From positions 1,984,001 through 2,048,000 of the forward strand of contig BSBN01000334.1 of the NCBI GenBank assembly GCA_027924645.1: 64,000 nucleotides of DNA, written 5' to 3'. A program made the translations under genes and the position numbers. A model generated the notes under the pieces. The model was given only the letters and a program-made list of their open reading frames with translations, was not told the origin of the DNA and searched no databases. The first letter of the stretch is position 1. Each line of letters opens with the position of its first letter. Of the stretch, positions 22,968 through 33,773 are shown piece by piece. The stretch comes from Cunninghamia lanceolata. Taxonomy: Eukaryota > Streptophyta > Pinopsida > Cupressales > Cupressaceae.

Positions 22968-23090
22968 GAAAACCTAGCAAACAGGTGCCTTGGATAGATA
23001 CCATGATGAAAACCTGGAAAATAGGTGTCATGTGTATTTTAGCTATTGTGCAAATAAAAACAAGTGGTGAAAACCTGGTAAACAAGTGCT
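22968..23090 (+). repeat. Three palindromic ACCTG..CAGGT repeats
   Basis: Three units carry a self-complementary core: ACCTAGCAAACAGGT, ACCTGGAAAATAGGT and ACCTGGTAAACAAGT, each preceded by GGTGAAA or ATGAAA. Each can form a small 4-5-bp stem with a 5-base loop. Confidence 0.7.
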
Positions 23091-24726
23091 ACTTGTGATA
23101 AAACACCTTCTCCATCTTTTCCAACCTTGTTCCTCATTCATACCTCCTGTACAACATCCACCTAATCACATCAATATACCTACCATGGATTGTTGTTTGC
23201 TTGTCCTTATCATCTTCTACCATCAGAGCTGGCAATCTAGATTTGCGTCCATTGTGTCATCCGTCTTGAGCCAATCCATTGAACCGTTGTCGAACTACAT
23301 CGCCTCTGAGCTATCATGTAGGAAAGGCCATCTTCTATGCACCCCTGAGGCTGCCCATCCATTTCATACCCTCTCACCCATTAGTTGGTCCATCTACATC
23401 TGCACTGTTTCCCATCACCTAGATCATAGGTCCACCAAGTTCACCCTGAACTACATTGTCTCTACGTCATCACGTAGGCAAGGCTATTTAACAATGAGCC
23501 CCCGATGCCCTAGGTTAGTCCCTTAGGGCCTGTTTCTTCGTGGTTGTTGTCAGTTCATCCATAATAAATCAATTATTTGTTTGACTGGGGGTAACTCCTC
23601 AACCTGGTTACGAAATTAGATTCTTGAATGCCATATGTTCTAAGAGGACACTAATAAGGATCATGATATCTTTCACTAGAAATGCACACACAACAAAGCA
23701 CACTTCCCAAATAGAAATTTTTATGCAAGACATCAACCTATCCAAAAGCAAAACAAACAAGTACCTAAACACTCAAAATGATTTTATCTAAACTATGGAA
23801 ATAAGACACATCTAATGCAAGAATGTTTTGTGAGTAGGTTAAATTACAAAGTCTTGATTTTTGTTATTTTGTCTTTCTATGCTACTCGAGGATGTTAAAA
23901 ACTAGAGAAGCTATGATGGGGGCATAATCATTTTCTTTGTCTACTATTTGTGGATCAATCTTTAGTAATGTGACGACTTTTGTCTAACGACATGATCAAC
24001 AAAAGATCATCGAGCACTTCAGAGGTCTAAACATGAAATGAGGCAATCCTTGGCTGTCAAAACGCAATAAATACTTAGGTCATCTAGATTCAATTTTGAC
24101 TAGATGCTTGTCTTAACTTGCTATATCAAAATCCATGTAAGTAATACTCAGGTCATCTCGGTTCAATTATACCTAGATGCTTGTATTTTCTTACAACATT
24201 TCAAAGGAGAAAAGAAACAAAAAAAAGTGCCCAATGATGAAATCAAGCACTTCAAAATACTTGCAATATCAAGATGACAAATATCTGCATCCATAATACA
24301 TCCATCAATACATCCATTTACATGTCACATACCAGCCATAAATAAATATTTTGTTCACAGTGTCAGAGTTTACAAAGGCTTGTGAGCCTTCAGTCGAGTC
24401 TTTTCTTCTATCTATTCTCTTTCTATCTATCATCATTTCTTTCATCGAGTCTCTTCTACATTGATCCAAATGCAAGTCCATCCTTAAATCCATGCCAATC
24501 AAGTTAATCAATATTGTCAAAATTATCCAATCGCAATCAGTGGTCTTGATCCTAACCTTGTCATAAACTAACTCAATCAATCATAATTATCCATGGGATA
24601 TATCTTTCCCATGCCTATCATGTTGATCTAGGGATATATCATTCCCCACAATGACAACACTATCCTTTGTGTTGATCTAGGGATCTATCATTCCCCACAA
24701 TGAAAACCACTATCATCGATCATTAT

Positions 24727-25045
24727 CGATTAATCATTGGTTTACCACTGGAGAGGGGCAATACCTTGTTTGTTCTTATATCATTTGTGCATGCTTTCTT
24801 GTTTGTGTTATCATTTTATCTTGCATCACGTATCATTCAGCTCTTTCTTCATCCAATTTTTCTTCCGCGTTAACCAATTTTTATCGATTAATCATTGGTT
24901 TACCACTGGATAGGGGCAATACCTTGCTTGTTCTTGTATCATTTGTGCATGCTTGCTTGCTTGCTTGTTTGTGCTATCATTTTATCTTGCATCGCGTATC
25001 ATTCAACTCTTTCTTGATCCTATTTTTCTTTCACATCAACCAATT
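24727..25045. repeat. Tandem duplication (~160 bp) inside element B
   Basis: Both copies start TATCGATTAATCATTGG, continue through GGGGCAATACCTTG and TATCATTTGTGCATGC, and end at a CAACCAATTT-like segment. The second copy has a longer GCTTGCTTGCTTGC run (about 24950). The two copies differ at roughly a dozen positions. Confidence 0.8.
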
Positions 25046-25249
25046 TCTTCATCCTAACCTATTTTTCACCTTCTTCATCGTGAGATTGTCCATCTCATGC
25101 CCTCAACCTTGTCTTCCCATCCAATCTCCCAAGGGGCATCCTGTCGTCGTAACCTATACCAAGGGCAAACTGGGGCATGTGTCATTATTCAAAAAGTCTT
25201 ATTCTTTGAAACAATGTGATAAAACACATTGCATCAAAGAGGGGCAAAA

Positions 25250-26347
25250 TGTATACACCTAAAAATGACACGACTTTGTCTAAATAAATATTTTAAATAT
25301 TTATTTCATCTTAATATTCCTCTATCAATAAATAAATAAATCAATTTATTTATTCGGTTCATATTACTCCCAAAAATTAAATAAAATCACTTATTTAATT
25401 AGCTTCATCAAATTCTACCAAATCCTCTTATGTACAATTAAATAATTCTTAATTATTTAATTAAATCAAGGTTATTCTTCCTAATTTAAATAAATCAATC
25501 AAATTTATTTAAATTCTCTCAATCTCTAAAAATAAAATATAATCAAATATTTTATTTATTCTTCCAAAGCATGCTCAAACAATTAAATAAATTCATTTAT
25601 TTAATTTGCTTTCTTATCTTCTAATTCCTCAAAAATCCTCCAAATCTTCTAAAAATAAATCATGTTCATCATGCACGCAAAATTAAATAATTTATTATTT
25701 AATTTCTCTCAAATCATGAAAAAAGCAAATCACAAGTTGAGTTAATTGATTTAATCAATCTTGTTTTTATCAACAACTCTTAAATTAGAAAAAAACATTA
25801 TAATTTATGAAATCAAATCTTATCTTTATCAAGAAAGCAGTTAACTCAAACAAAACAACTTTTTGTGTGACACTTGTCCTTTTTCTATTCGTGCACATCC
25901 TCTCAAATCTTCTCAACCATTGATCTTCTTATTTCTTCTATACCATCGATCTTCCTTCTCTCAAGTCTATAAATTCCAACCCTATTCCTCCATTTCAATA
26001 ATCCAAGCTTTTAGAAAACTCACTCTGTAGAATTCACAGCATGCCTTTGGCACCCACACCATTCCATAGCTTGCAATCACCATTCTTATTGTATTGAAGA
26101 TCCTCTTCATTACAAGAAATATCATAGCTATTTCTCTATTGTCATCTTGAAGAACAAAGCAAGGAAGTGCACTTTCTGAGGGCTTCATTCACACGAAAGA
26201 TCAATTGAGATTAGGTGACCAATGGAAGCCACGAAATAACAAGGTTTGCAAGGTTTGTTCTTCATTTAGATTCTTGATTATTGCAATTTTCTTTGAGTTG
26301 TTGGGTTATTTATTAATCATTGATATTATCCACATTTTTCCATAATA
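25250..26347 (+). repeat. 3' LTR of element B (1098 bp)
   Basis: Starts TGTATACACC right after the polypurine tract and ends CCATAATA (partner CTGTAACA). It is followed by GTTTC (26348-26352), the right target duplication. A hand alignment of the first ~240 bases gives about 12 differences from the 5' LTR. Confidence 0.9.
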
Positions 26348-26352
26348 GTTTC

Positions 26353-27342
26353 CCTTTGTCAGCCTCTTCAATTTGAATTACAAATGTTAGTGGGAATGCA
26401 TATATAAACATGTTTAGGACTTTATTTTACATCTAGATAGATAATGCAAACTTGTGATCTTGTGCTAAAGATATTCTAGGCTTTCATTGTGTTGTAGAGT
26501 AGTATTGTGTTGTGTTTGTACTTGTTTGTTGCACATTTGTCTTCATCAATCCATCTCCTCATGGCATGAAAGATCTTCGTCCCCTCATGAGAGCTTCACC
26601 TCTGAGGTGACATCTACTTTGTGTTTCAACCAATTTATCATATCATTTGCTTTTGCCTCTATTCACCAAGGATACACACTCTATCTAACAATGTTGTTGG
26701 AAGGCTTGAATGCCATTCAGAGGCTTGACCAGGGCAAGCTCCTAAACACCACAACCCCTAACCCCTCTCTTGTGATTGTAGGTTACAGGTACATGATCTT
26801 GTAGAGAGGGGTTGCAGGAGATTAGAGCAAAGGATAAAGATTTAGGATCTAAAGAAAAAAGTGAAGAATATTCCTTTCTGGACAAGGGCGCCCACCCGTG
26901 TGTCCTCCTGATTTATGTTGTTGGAAACTCTAAAGCAGGTTCCATACTTCATCACCATACAATTTTAGATCCATAGAGAAAGTTGTCTGTTGGACTAGGA
27001 TGCCCGTCCCAATGTGCGTGAATTTTCTAATTTTTGGAATCCAAATCCTAGCATGTTTCTAATATGCATTTAGTTCCTTCCTATGTGAGCATTTGTCATG
27101 TTTTTTCTATTTGTTTACGATTTCATATAATTGGGGTTTAAGGCATAATTGGATTAGGGGTTAACACATTAATCAACAAATTCCAAATTTCCTTATCGTT
27201 CCAAGTGGTACAAAACTTGTAGTTGAGTCCTCTTGCAAAACTTGTGACTTGACTTGGTTTAATATCCTTGAATGTTCTATGTGAAAGGAGGATTTAATCA
27301 CACTATCAAACATTATCATCATCCCTTTTTTTATGCATAACA
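26353..27342 (+). repeat. 3' LTR of element A, right part
   Basis: Resumes CCTTTGTCAGCCTCTTC, colinear with 7676 onward, and ends ATGCATAACA at 27342, followed by ATATC. The frame 26487-26804 is an accidental ORF within the LTR. Confidence 0.9.
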
Positions 27343-27347
27343 ATATC
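27343..27347. repeat. Target-site duplication ATATC, right of element A
   Basis: Matches 7411-7415. The integrase reading of D continues across once A and one ATATC are removed. Confidence 0.9.
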
Positions 27348-27560
27348 TTTCCAAGGTCTCTTTGGTACTGTCAAAGATTTGTACAATCTAGTATTTTGAT
27401 TATTCCCCTTTGCCACTTGACATACTCTATAACTCTAAAAAAATTTCCTTACATCCTTATATATCTGAGGCCAAAAATAATGTTCACTTACCAAAGCTAC
27501 TGTCTTGTTAATACCAAAATGTTCTATCAATCCACCACTGTGCTTCTCCTTGATAAAATT
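27348..27560 (-). pseudogene. Ty3/gypsy integrase zinc-finger region, element D (right piece)
   Basis: The minus strand reads KEKHSGGLIEHFGINKT, VALVSEHYFWPQIYKDVRKF, then a stop, then VCQVAKGNNQNT and VPKRPWKDI, running into the A junction, and continues as SMDFILGLP at 7410. This is the HHCC N-terminal domain of a Ty3/gypsy integrase. The first Cys of the CxxC pair reads Tyr. The piece is cut on its N-terminal side at 27560 by the LTR of element C. Confidence 0.85.
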
Positions 27561-27807
27561 TGTTAGAATAATACGGTTTACATTTGTAATTGTTAGTTTA
27601 TAGTTAGATATAAATAATTAAATGTTAGTAATAAATTATTTAAGAATTGATTATTCCCGTAGGAAGTTAGTAGAGGAAAATAAAATGCTTTATAAGCCAT
27701 CTACATTGTAATGAAATAATAATCCCAATTCAATATATATCATTTATGTTATTTTGTTGTGCATTCATTATTTGATCAACTATCACTATATTTGCTCAAC
27801 AATTTCA
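27561..27807 (+). repeat. Short LTR of a Ty1/copia-like element C
   Basis: Begins TGTTAGAATAATACGG and ends CAACAATTTCA (247 bp). Three bases later TGGTATCAGATCAG matches the initiator-methionine tRNA primer-binding site used by most plant copia elements. It interrupts the D integrase fragment exactly at its start. No second copy was found, so the rest of C probably lies beyond the right end of the window, displaced by later insertions. Confidence 0.6.
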
Positions 27808-28308
27808 ATATGGTATCAGATCAGTTGAGAGGTCCTGTGAGACATTGAAGATCATTATAAATCAGTGTTATCTTGTTTGTGTTGAGAGAAACAATTGTAT
27901 CAAAGACATGCATAATTAAGAAGAGAAATGCTTGAAAAGAAGAGCAAAGCGCGCATGAAAAGATGCAAATAAAATTCATTTTGTACTTAGTGTTTGTAGT
28001 GGAGTAGGGTATAGGTTGATCCAACTTGTGCCTACAGTATGTACTAATCTACAAGAAATTGTCTCTCTGAAATTTCCATGCACTTTCTAACTGTACTTGG
28101 TGTGCAATCTATTGGAAAAATCTATTGAAAGTCTACAAAAAATTTATTTAAATTCCATAGGAAAAATCCGTTAGAAAGTCTACCAAAATTCATAACATAC
28201 AAAGGTGCATACTATTGGAAGAATGTCTTTGGGAAGTTATTTTGTCATTAATGCTGCTACTAACAACATGAGCATGGGCACAAGGAACATACAATTATGT
28301 ACTGCAGT
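27808..28308 (+). other. 5' internal sequence of element C (PBS at 27811)
   Basis: Starts with the primer-binding site TGGTATCAGATCAG (27811-27824). No gag ATG with an extended frame follows, and the ~500 bases look non-coding. The stretch has no match to the other elements in the window. Confidence 0.45.
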
Positions 28309-28554
28309 GTTGTGATTGATGTCAACATTATATTTTGGTATGACGTAGATTAGTTTGGATTCTCTACTTTACAAGATGGTTTGATCCTTCATAAGGTACT
28401 AATTTGCAAAAGGTTTCAATCCAAAGTGTGATATGGTAAGAAAGACGTATTGTGAATTTGGCTAAGTATAAACTCTGTATTTGTAAGTTATAGAGCATCC
28501 GATATTTTGGTCAGCATTTCTCCTCTATTGAAGATCTTTCTCTATGGTTCTAGC
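28309..28554 (+). repeat. Possible start of the 5' LTR of element F
   Basis: The right flank of element E (58307-59404) is clearly the later part of an F LTR. Its missing first part should then sit directly left of E, that is, up to 28554. A TGTTGTGATTGATGTC start at 28309 would give a total LTR of about 1.34 kb, close to the 1.30 kb of E. Similarity to the E LTR is weak in this part, so the left border is a guess. Confidence 0.35.
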
Positions 28555-29853
28555 TGTTGAATATAAGGAATACTAAGAGGGGGGGCATGAATCAACATTC
28601 GACAATACCACTTATTAACAAGTTTATTAATCTAATTTCCAAAATCAATAAGATGAAAGCAGAATAAGCATAAGAACAACAACCATAAAGACATAACATA
28701 TGGACACTAGGACTTTTACATGGAAAACCCAAAAAGGGAAAAACCACGGTGAGTGTTAGCTCACAATATATTATGATAGCTCAATACCAGATTACAAGAA
28801 GGTTCACTGCCCAGGGCTCACTACCCTATGAAGAAGTGCTCACTACACAAAGGCTCACTACCAAGAGAAAAGAAGATATAAGAAAGATTGGCTCACTACC
28901 AGAAGATGAACTACTATAAATCCATCTACCATATGTTGGATCACAGTTCCATTGAAGTCTCAATATATAGATTCAAATGTCTTCATTTATTCTACCCTGC
29001 TTCTCAACTCAACTACATGTACTCTTTTTTCTTTCTCTGGTCTGCACTCTGTTCATAATCCTTCACACTTCAAATTCAAACATTACACCATACTCGCTGC
29101 ACACAATCCAAGATTGAATTTCATTGAGTATATATATTTGCTACAAGATTTATCTCATAATCAGGTCGACAAGCAAAACATAAACTGTGTACACAAATAC
29201 TACATCTTGTCAGCTTGAAATTGTGTACAATCTATAATGCGGACTTAAACAAACATACAAAATTCTTCATATAGGTCAGCTTCAATCATACCATCACTTA
29301 GATTGACTATTGAGACAATATAACTTCTCCGCATAAGAATCTAACATGTCTGTTAACTTGTTCCTTAAGAATATACTTGATCAACTCATCTGTCACATCA
29401 TAATTCCCACTGCGGATCATATGAAACTCTAAGATGTATAGCCAACAATCATTTTGGATCTCTTAGCATACCTTTAGAACCACAGAATGAAATATACAAC
29501 TGTGGAGGAATGTGGACCTTTTTTTCTATCACTGTCCATTGTTCCTGTCTTAGTCCTATTTATCCAGAATTAGATATTCTACCATGTGACTTCCAGAGGA
29601 AGTCAAGACTTGAGAATTGAAACAAATCATCACTAAATGGCTATGAACAACATACCTGATCCATATATACTAATCTTTTACTGGGGAGGCATACCATCCT
29701 AAAAATTGTTACTTACTCTGTATAATGTATACTATTCATACTTAGTCATTTATGCTCCCAGAGTAAAGTCTCCTTGTCATACTGGTGGAGTCTCTTTCCA
29801 TTGTTACCATCAATGACAACATTCAATCATCAGAACAATGTCTCTTGCCAACA
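28555..29853 (-). repeat. 3' LTR of element E
   Basis: Borders TGTTGAATATAAGG and CTCTTGCCAACA on the plus strand. The adjacent GTCTCCCCCTTTGG (29854-29867) is, on the minus strand, the polypurine tract. At 28800-28905 the motif GCTCACTACC or a near match recurs about five times at 20-35-bp spacing. The frame 28952-29218 is accidental. Confidence 0.9.
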
Positions 29854-29867
29854 GTCTCCCCCTTTGG
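29854..29867 (-). promoter_or_regulatory. Polypurine tract of element E
   Basis: The minus strand reads CCAAAGGGGGAGAC immediately before the 3' LTR start TGTTGGC. This is the expected second-strand priming site. Confidence 0.8.
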
Positions 29868-30366
29868 CATTGATGGCAACACTTAGTGAAAAATGTGTAT
29901 CTGCTCCCCCTTTCTATATACACTCTATTCTTTTACTCCCCCTTAGGTGTTTTCCCATTTTTTGCTTTTCTCCCTCTTGGACATCAATGGCAAAGGGTAT
30001 ATGTATAGAAGTCAAAATTATGTCAAAAACCACAAAAATTATCATACTCTACCACATATGTACACATACAATCTTCAACTTAATTAGTTGTCGGTGAAAG
30101 AATATCCTTATACACAATATTTAATTGTGTAATCTCTTCATCCCATCAAATCTTAGCTCTTTCCAAAATTTGAATGTGACCATTTATTAAAAAGACTAAT
30201 TCTTCTGCCTTTTGTACATCAAAATTTGTGTCAATTTGTGAAGCTACCTATGCTTCTGCTACAATACTGATCATTGAATCTAGTTTAGGACTAATTAGTC
30301 CTCTTAACTGACACATTTTATTTTTCATCTAATCCCTCTTATTTGCAATATCACTTATAATTGTAT
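29868..30366. other. Element E, 3' untranslated end or decayed ORF2 tail
   Basis: About 500 bases between the last open stretch of ORF2 and the polypurine tract. On the minus strand there are scattered Lys/Glu-rich fragments with several stops, perhaps a decayed C-terminus; nothing else is visible. Confidence 0.4.
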
Positions 30367-33316
30367 TTATTTTTTGCTTACTGATTCAGTTATTGGATCA
30401 AATGTTTTGGAAATATTTATCAGCTGCAGTTTCAGATCCTTTATCTTTTCTTCTAGCTCTTTTGTGGCTACCGGCCAAGATAGGAAAAATTTGTATAGGT
30501 CACTTGCTTCTCTGATAGCATTTTGTATGCCTTTCATTTTATTGTCTAGCAGAGCTTTATCATTCACTATCATAGTCTTCAACTCATTTAACCTTTTCTC
30601 ATCAAATTTTTGTCTCAGCAGATTTATGAAAAGATTCAAAATTCTCACTTACATAATTTATGAGTCCTTTTAGTTGACTTATAGAAGACAAAGAGGTGTC
30701 CTTCTGATATGATGGCATTGGCTTGTCCAAAATGTTAGATACCTCACCAATTAGTTCACTATCCTATATGTGAGATTTCAAAATTTCTTCTTGTGCCTTT
30801 GCCTACACAATTGATACCAGTTTGAATTTTTGTACAAGGGACATTGAGTCCAGATTTATTGGTCCTTGCAAAAATTCATGTTCATCTAGGACCTATTTCG
30901 CTTTCTCCAAAAATTCTTTAATTGACTCCGTAGTGTCTCTTGCTATACCAGATACTTCTTCTTCTCGATTTAGCTCTAGAGCATCTAAATCCATGGCTTT
31001 ATTTCCACCATCTTTTTGTTCCGGTGTAGGGATTTTCCTATCTTGTTTCTCTTCTTGATCATTGGATTTATCTATGTTTTTAGTCTTCTCTATTTCAGTT
31101 TTGCCACTTGTTTGTTGTTCCAGAAGGATACTAGTCTTAATAACTATAGCAGAGGCTTCTTTCTCTTTAGCCACTTTGTCATCTACCCCTTGGTCCAAAT
31201 TCTCTTCCAGAACAGATGCATCTCCATCATTTTCTCCTTCTTTTTCATAAATGGTAGAGATATTGAACTCTTTCAATATCTTCAGAGTGGTTTCTTCCAT
31301 TTCCTTAACAACTTTTTCAATATCGTCTCCCATAAGAGCATTCATTCTCCTCTTTGTCTTGAATTCTTTATTTAGAGCTTTGGAGATCATGGCCTTTTCC
31401 TCTAGGGTGATCTCTAGACATCATCTCACAAGTGTGTGCTCTCTATTTTCAGTATCTTTGGCCATGGCAATTTCTTTCCTCACATACATAATGCTGGTCA
31501 AGTTGTCAGGAAGATCACCAATGATCTCAATAAGAGCCTTATTGTATATGTTTAGATACTCTATAGTGGCATCTTCCAGAACCCTTTTATCTGCATCATT
31601 ATAATCATCATAGAATTGGGCCATTGGTTTCAAATTTCCATCCACAGTGACATCCTTAAGAACATCTCATAGGCTTATTGTAGCCTCTTCTGGCTGTGAT
31701 AAATTTTGCCTTGCCCTTTTCTTTGTTATTCCCTTCCCTAAGGTTGTTTTTTTACTGCTTCCAGAGACTTTTGGAGCCTCAGTTTTCATCCTTTTTACTT
31801 CTTCATCTATTTCTGTCTCTTCCTCATCAACTGCAATGCTTACATGCATTCTTTTAGCCTTTGTTTTCTTCCTTTTGTGACTAGTGGTAGGAATTTCCAC
31901 ACTTGTAGATGGTGTGGGATCAAAGGGAATAGATGCAACTTCTACAAAGGTAGATCCTTTGGTTCTCCTTCTTTACACCTCTAGTTTTTCTGGTTTTCTC
32001 TTAGGTTCTTCTGAAGCTTCAACTAGTTCACTTTCTCTCTCTTTTTTGCTACCTTTTCAGCTTGTGCTTTTTCCCTTGCCTCTCTCACTTGTTCTTTTGT
32101 GAAGCCTTGTCTTAGGGCAAAATCCTTTGCCACTCTCTACATTTTCTTGGAGATTTCAGGTTTTCTTACTTCAACATGAACTTTAGTAGACAATTCTTCA
32201 TATGTTCCAAATCTTTCCTCTTTGGGGTCCCATGGCTTGCTTAGCATGTGTTGTGCATAGTTATCTAGAATAGCTCCATCTACTTCATAACCATTGGCAT
32301 AACCCAAACAGTTCTGGGATCAACAGCCTCCATCAAGCATTAGTCTTTGATTACAATAAAGCATATGTTATCCTTGTATATTTCCACAATTGCTTTTGGA
32401 ATTCTTTCTCTTGATTGCATCATTCTCTGAAAGTTCTTTAAATAGCCCCATAGGGCTATATTTTGTTCTTCATAGTTTCCAATGCTATTTAAATGATCTC
32501 TAATTTGTACCGCAACTAGCTGACTATTTAACCAAAACAAATTCTTCATCTTTGGAAACTCATGCATGAAGTAGAAAACCAAATAGATGATCAACGTACC
32601 AAATTTGAAGGGATATTTGTTTTCTTTTTTCTTTTTCAGGTTCTCCATCACTTGCTATCGAAACAATTCACAGATATCATAGTCTATATTTTCCTTGATC
32701 ATTTGATAGGCAATGTATATGGCTGTGTCAAAGATAGAGTTCCCCTGGTTGGTGGAATAGACTTTGTATCCTAACACCATGGATGCAAATCTTACAACAT
32801 GATCTTCAATATCATTGATTGTTAAAGCCCTTTTGTCAAATTTTACTCTGGCGGTGGCCATTACTATATCATTCTTCACATCTTTCAACATGGGAATACT
32901 ACCAGTAGATCTTAGTCCAGTCACAACCTAATTGCATCCTTGGTGATCTTGAAGGGTTGTTACAACCACATGAACTCATCATGGATTATGTTCAAGACGT
33001 ACTGGACCCATTAATATTCCGCAAAAGTAGGGAAGTTTATTAATTGAATGAATTTCTTCTCCTCCAGAGCTTTGTATTCTTCTTTCAGCTCAAAATGATC
33101 ACCACTTAGATGCTTCAGATATAGGTCTAAGAATCTACTGTGACCATGCTCTTCCAGGGAAACATGGATGTAAGCCCTAACATCCTCTGCATGCATAACT
33201 CCATGTGGAATATCTAAAAATGCACCCATTTGATCAAATTCGGTTGATTTGAATGGATGTTTCTTAAATTTTGGTCAGGCTTGCTTAGTGATATCCATGA
33301 GTTGTGGTGTTGCCAT
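30367..33316 (-). pseudogene. ORF2 of element E: large protein of unknown function, broken
   Basis: Starts MATPQLMDI at 33316. An N-terminal domain has DIPHGVMHAEDVRAYIHV, GDHFELKEEYKALEEKKF, RSTGSIPMLKDVKNDIV, FDKRALTINDIEDHV, ASMVLGYKVYSTN and YPFKFGTLIIYLVFYFMHE. Then follow a basic/acidic stretch (KRKKTKAKRMHV, DEEETEIDEE), a second helical block (YDDYNDADKRVLEDATIEY) and a long Glu/Lys-rich, probably coiled-coil tail to 30367. At least ten stops or shifts break it. Each block except the tail has a colinear counterpart in F ORF2 (61068-64000), which supports real former coding. I recognise no enzyme motif. Unknown plant-transposon proteins with a similar ITK..VTGL stretch are familiar to me, but I cannot name the family. 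Confidence 0.7.
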
Positions 33317-33773
33317 TTCCACAAATAATCGAACAAGTTTGTAGCAGGTTTTAAATGAAAAATACCTCTTTATCTGGAGTAGGGTTTTGTTTGTCTGAGA
33401 TCAAGTTAGCTTGAATTGTTTTGGAATTATTTGAGTTTCTTGGAGTTTTGCTTCAATTTGCCTTAGACACTTGATAATTTGAATGTAAAGTGATTAATCT
33501 TTTACAAATCCAAGCCTTTTAACCCCTTGAAACCTTAAGTTAATCATCATAAATGCGGTCTTTCAAAAAGCTGCCAAACACTTCTTTGACAATTATAGTC
33601 AATCCAAATTGCTTCGCAATGCTCCACATTAAATCTTTTTCTATCAGAAATTATTTTAGAAGATTTCTCATAAAGTTCTTCACAACATACCTTAGTGCTG
33701 GATTTCAACACTAACTTTCTGGTTGGGGGCTTTGGATTTTCAACAAAGCTCCCCCTAAGCCAAAGATCCCAAT
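33317..33773 (-). other. ORF1-ORF2 spacer of element E with an internal purine tract
   Basis: Non-coding spacer. On the minus strand GGCTTAGGGGGAGCTTT (33761-33745) lies just after the ORF1 stop, and the same 17 bases occur in the same place in F (60616-60632). The rest is AT-rich. Confidence 0.6.

Larger units (their letters stand above)
22838..25249 (+). other. 3' non-coding region of element B
   Basis: 2.4 kb without a convincing gene. An A-rich stretch (22866-22950) is followed by three copies of a GAAAACCTGG...AGGTG unit (22968-23090). A frame at 23086-23526 has no known domain. A tandem duplication of about 160 bp lies at about 24727-24880 and 24885-25045, with an expanded GCTT run in the second copy. 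The polypurine tract AAGAGGGGCAAAA ends at 25249, abutting the 3' LTR. Confidence 0.6.
12619..26347 (+). mobile_element. Element B: full-length Tat-lineage Ty3/gypsy retrotransposon, inactive
   Basis: 13.7 kb, with LTRs at 12619-13712 and 25250-26347 and target duplication GTTTC. Internal order: long leader with repeats, gag (from 15938), protease (about 17900), reverse transcriptase with RNase H (19.6-21.0 kb), a second archaeal-type RNase H (21.0-21.5 kb), integrase (21.7-22.8 kb), and a 2.4-kb 3' non-coding region. The second RNase H and the RT variants (DFRDRNKACPKDDFPLP, MDGFSGYNQI) place it in the Tat/Ogre-like branch. Every domain carries stops, and the protease active-site Asp is changed. 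Confidence 0.9.
7416..27342 (+). mobile_element. Element A: non-autonomous LTR retrotransposon, itself split by element B
   Basis: It has two LTRs of 1250 bp (7416-8665, and 12359-12618 joined to 26353-27342), both TGTTATG...TAACA, and a 5-bp target duplication ATATC. The internal region (8666-12358, 3.7 kb) encodes no protease, reverse transcriptase or integrase, so A needed proteins from another element; this is the organisation called LARD. A hand alignment of the first 260 LTR bases gives about 27 differences, making A the most diverged pair in the window. The insertion target was the integrase gene of D. Confidence 0.9.

Noticed and set aside
23086..23526. 146-codon ORF downstream of the Tat integrase
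   Set aside because: Low-complexity His/Ser/Leu-rich translation with no motif; could be an extra Tat ORF but nothing in the sequence supports it.
30374..32102. Plus-strand ORFs opposite ORF2 of element E (Ser/Phe-rich)
   Set aside because: Mirror images of the Glu/Lys-rich minus-strand coding region.
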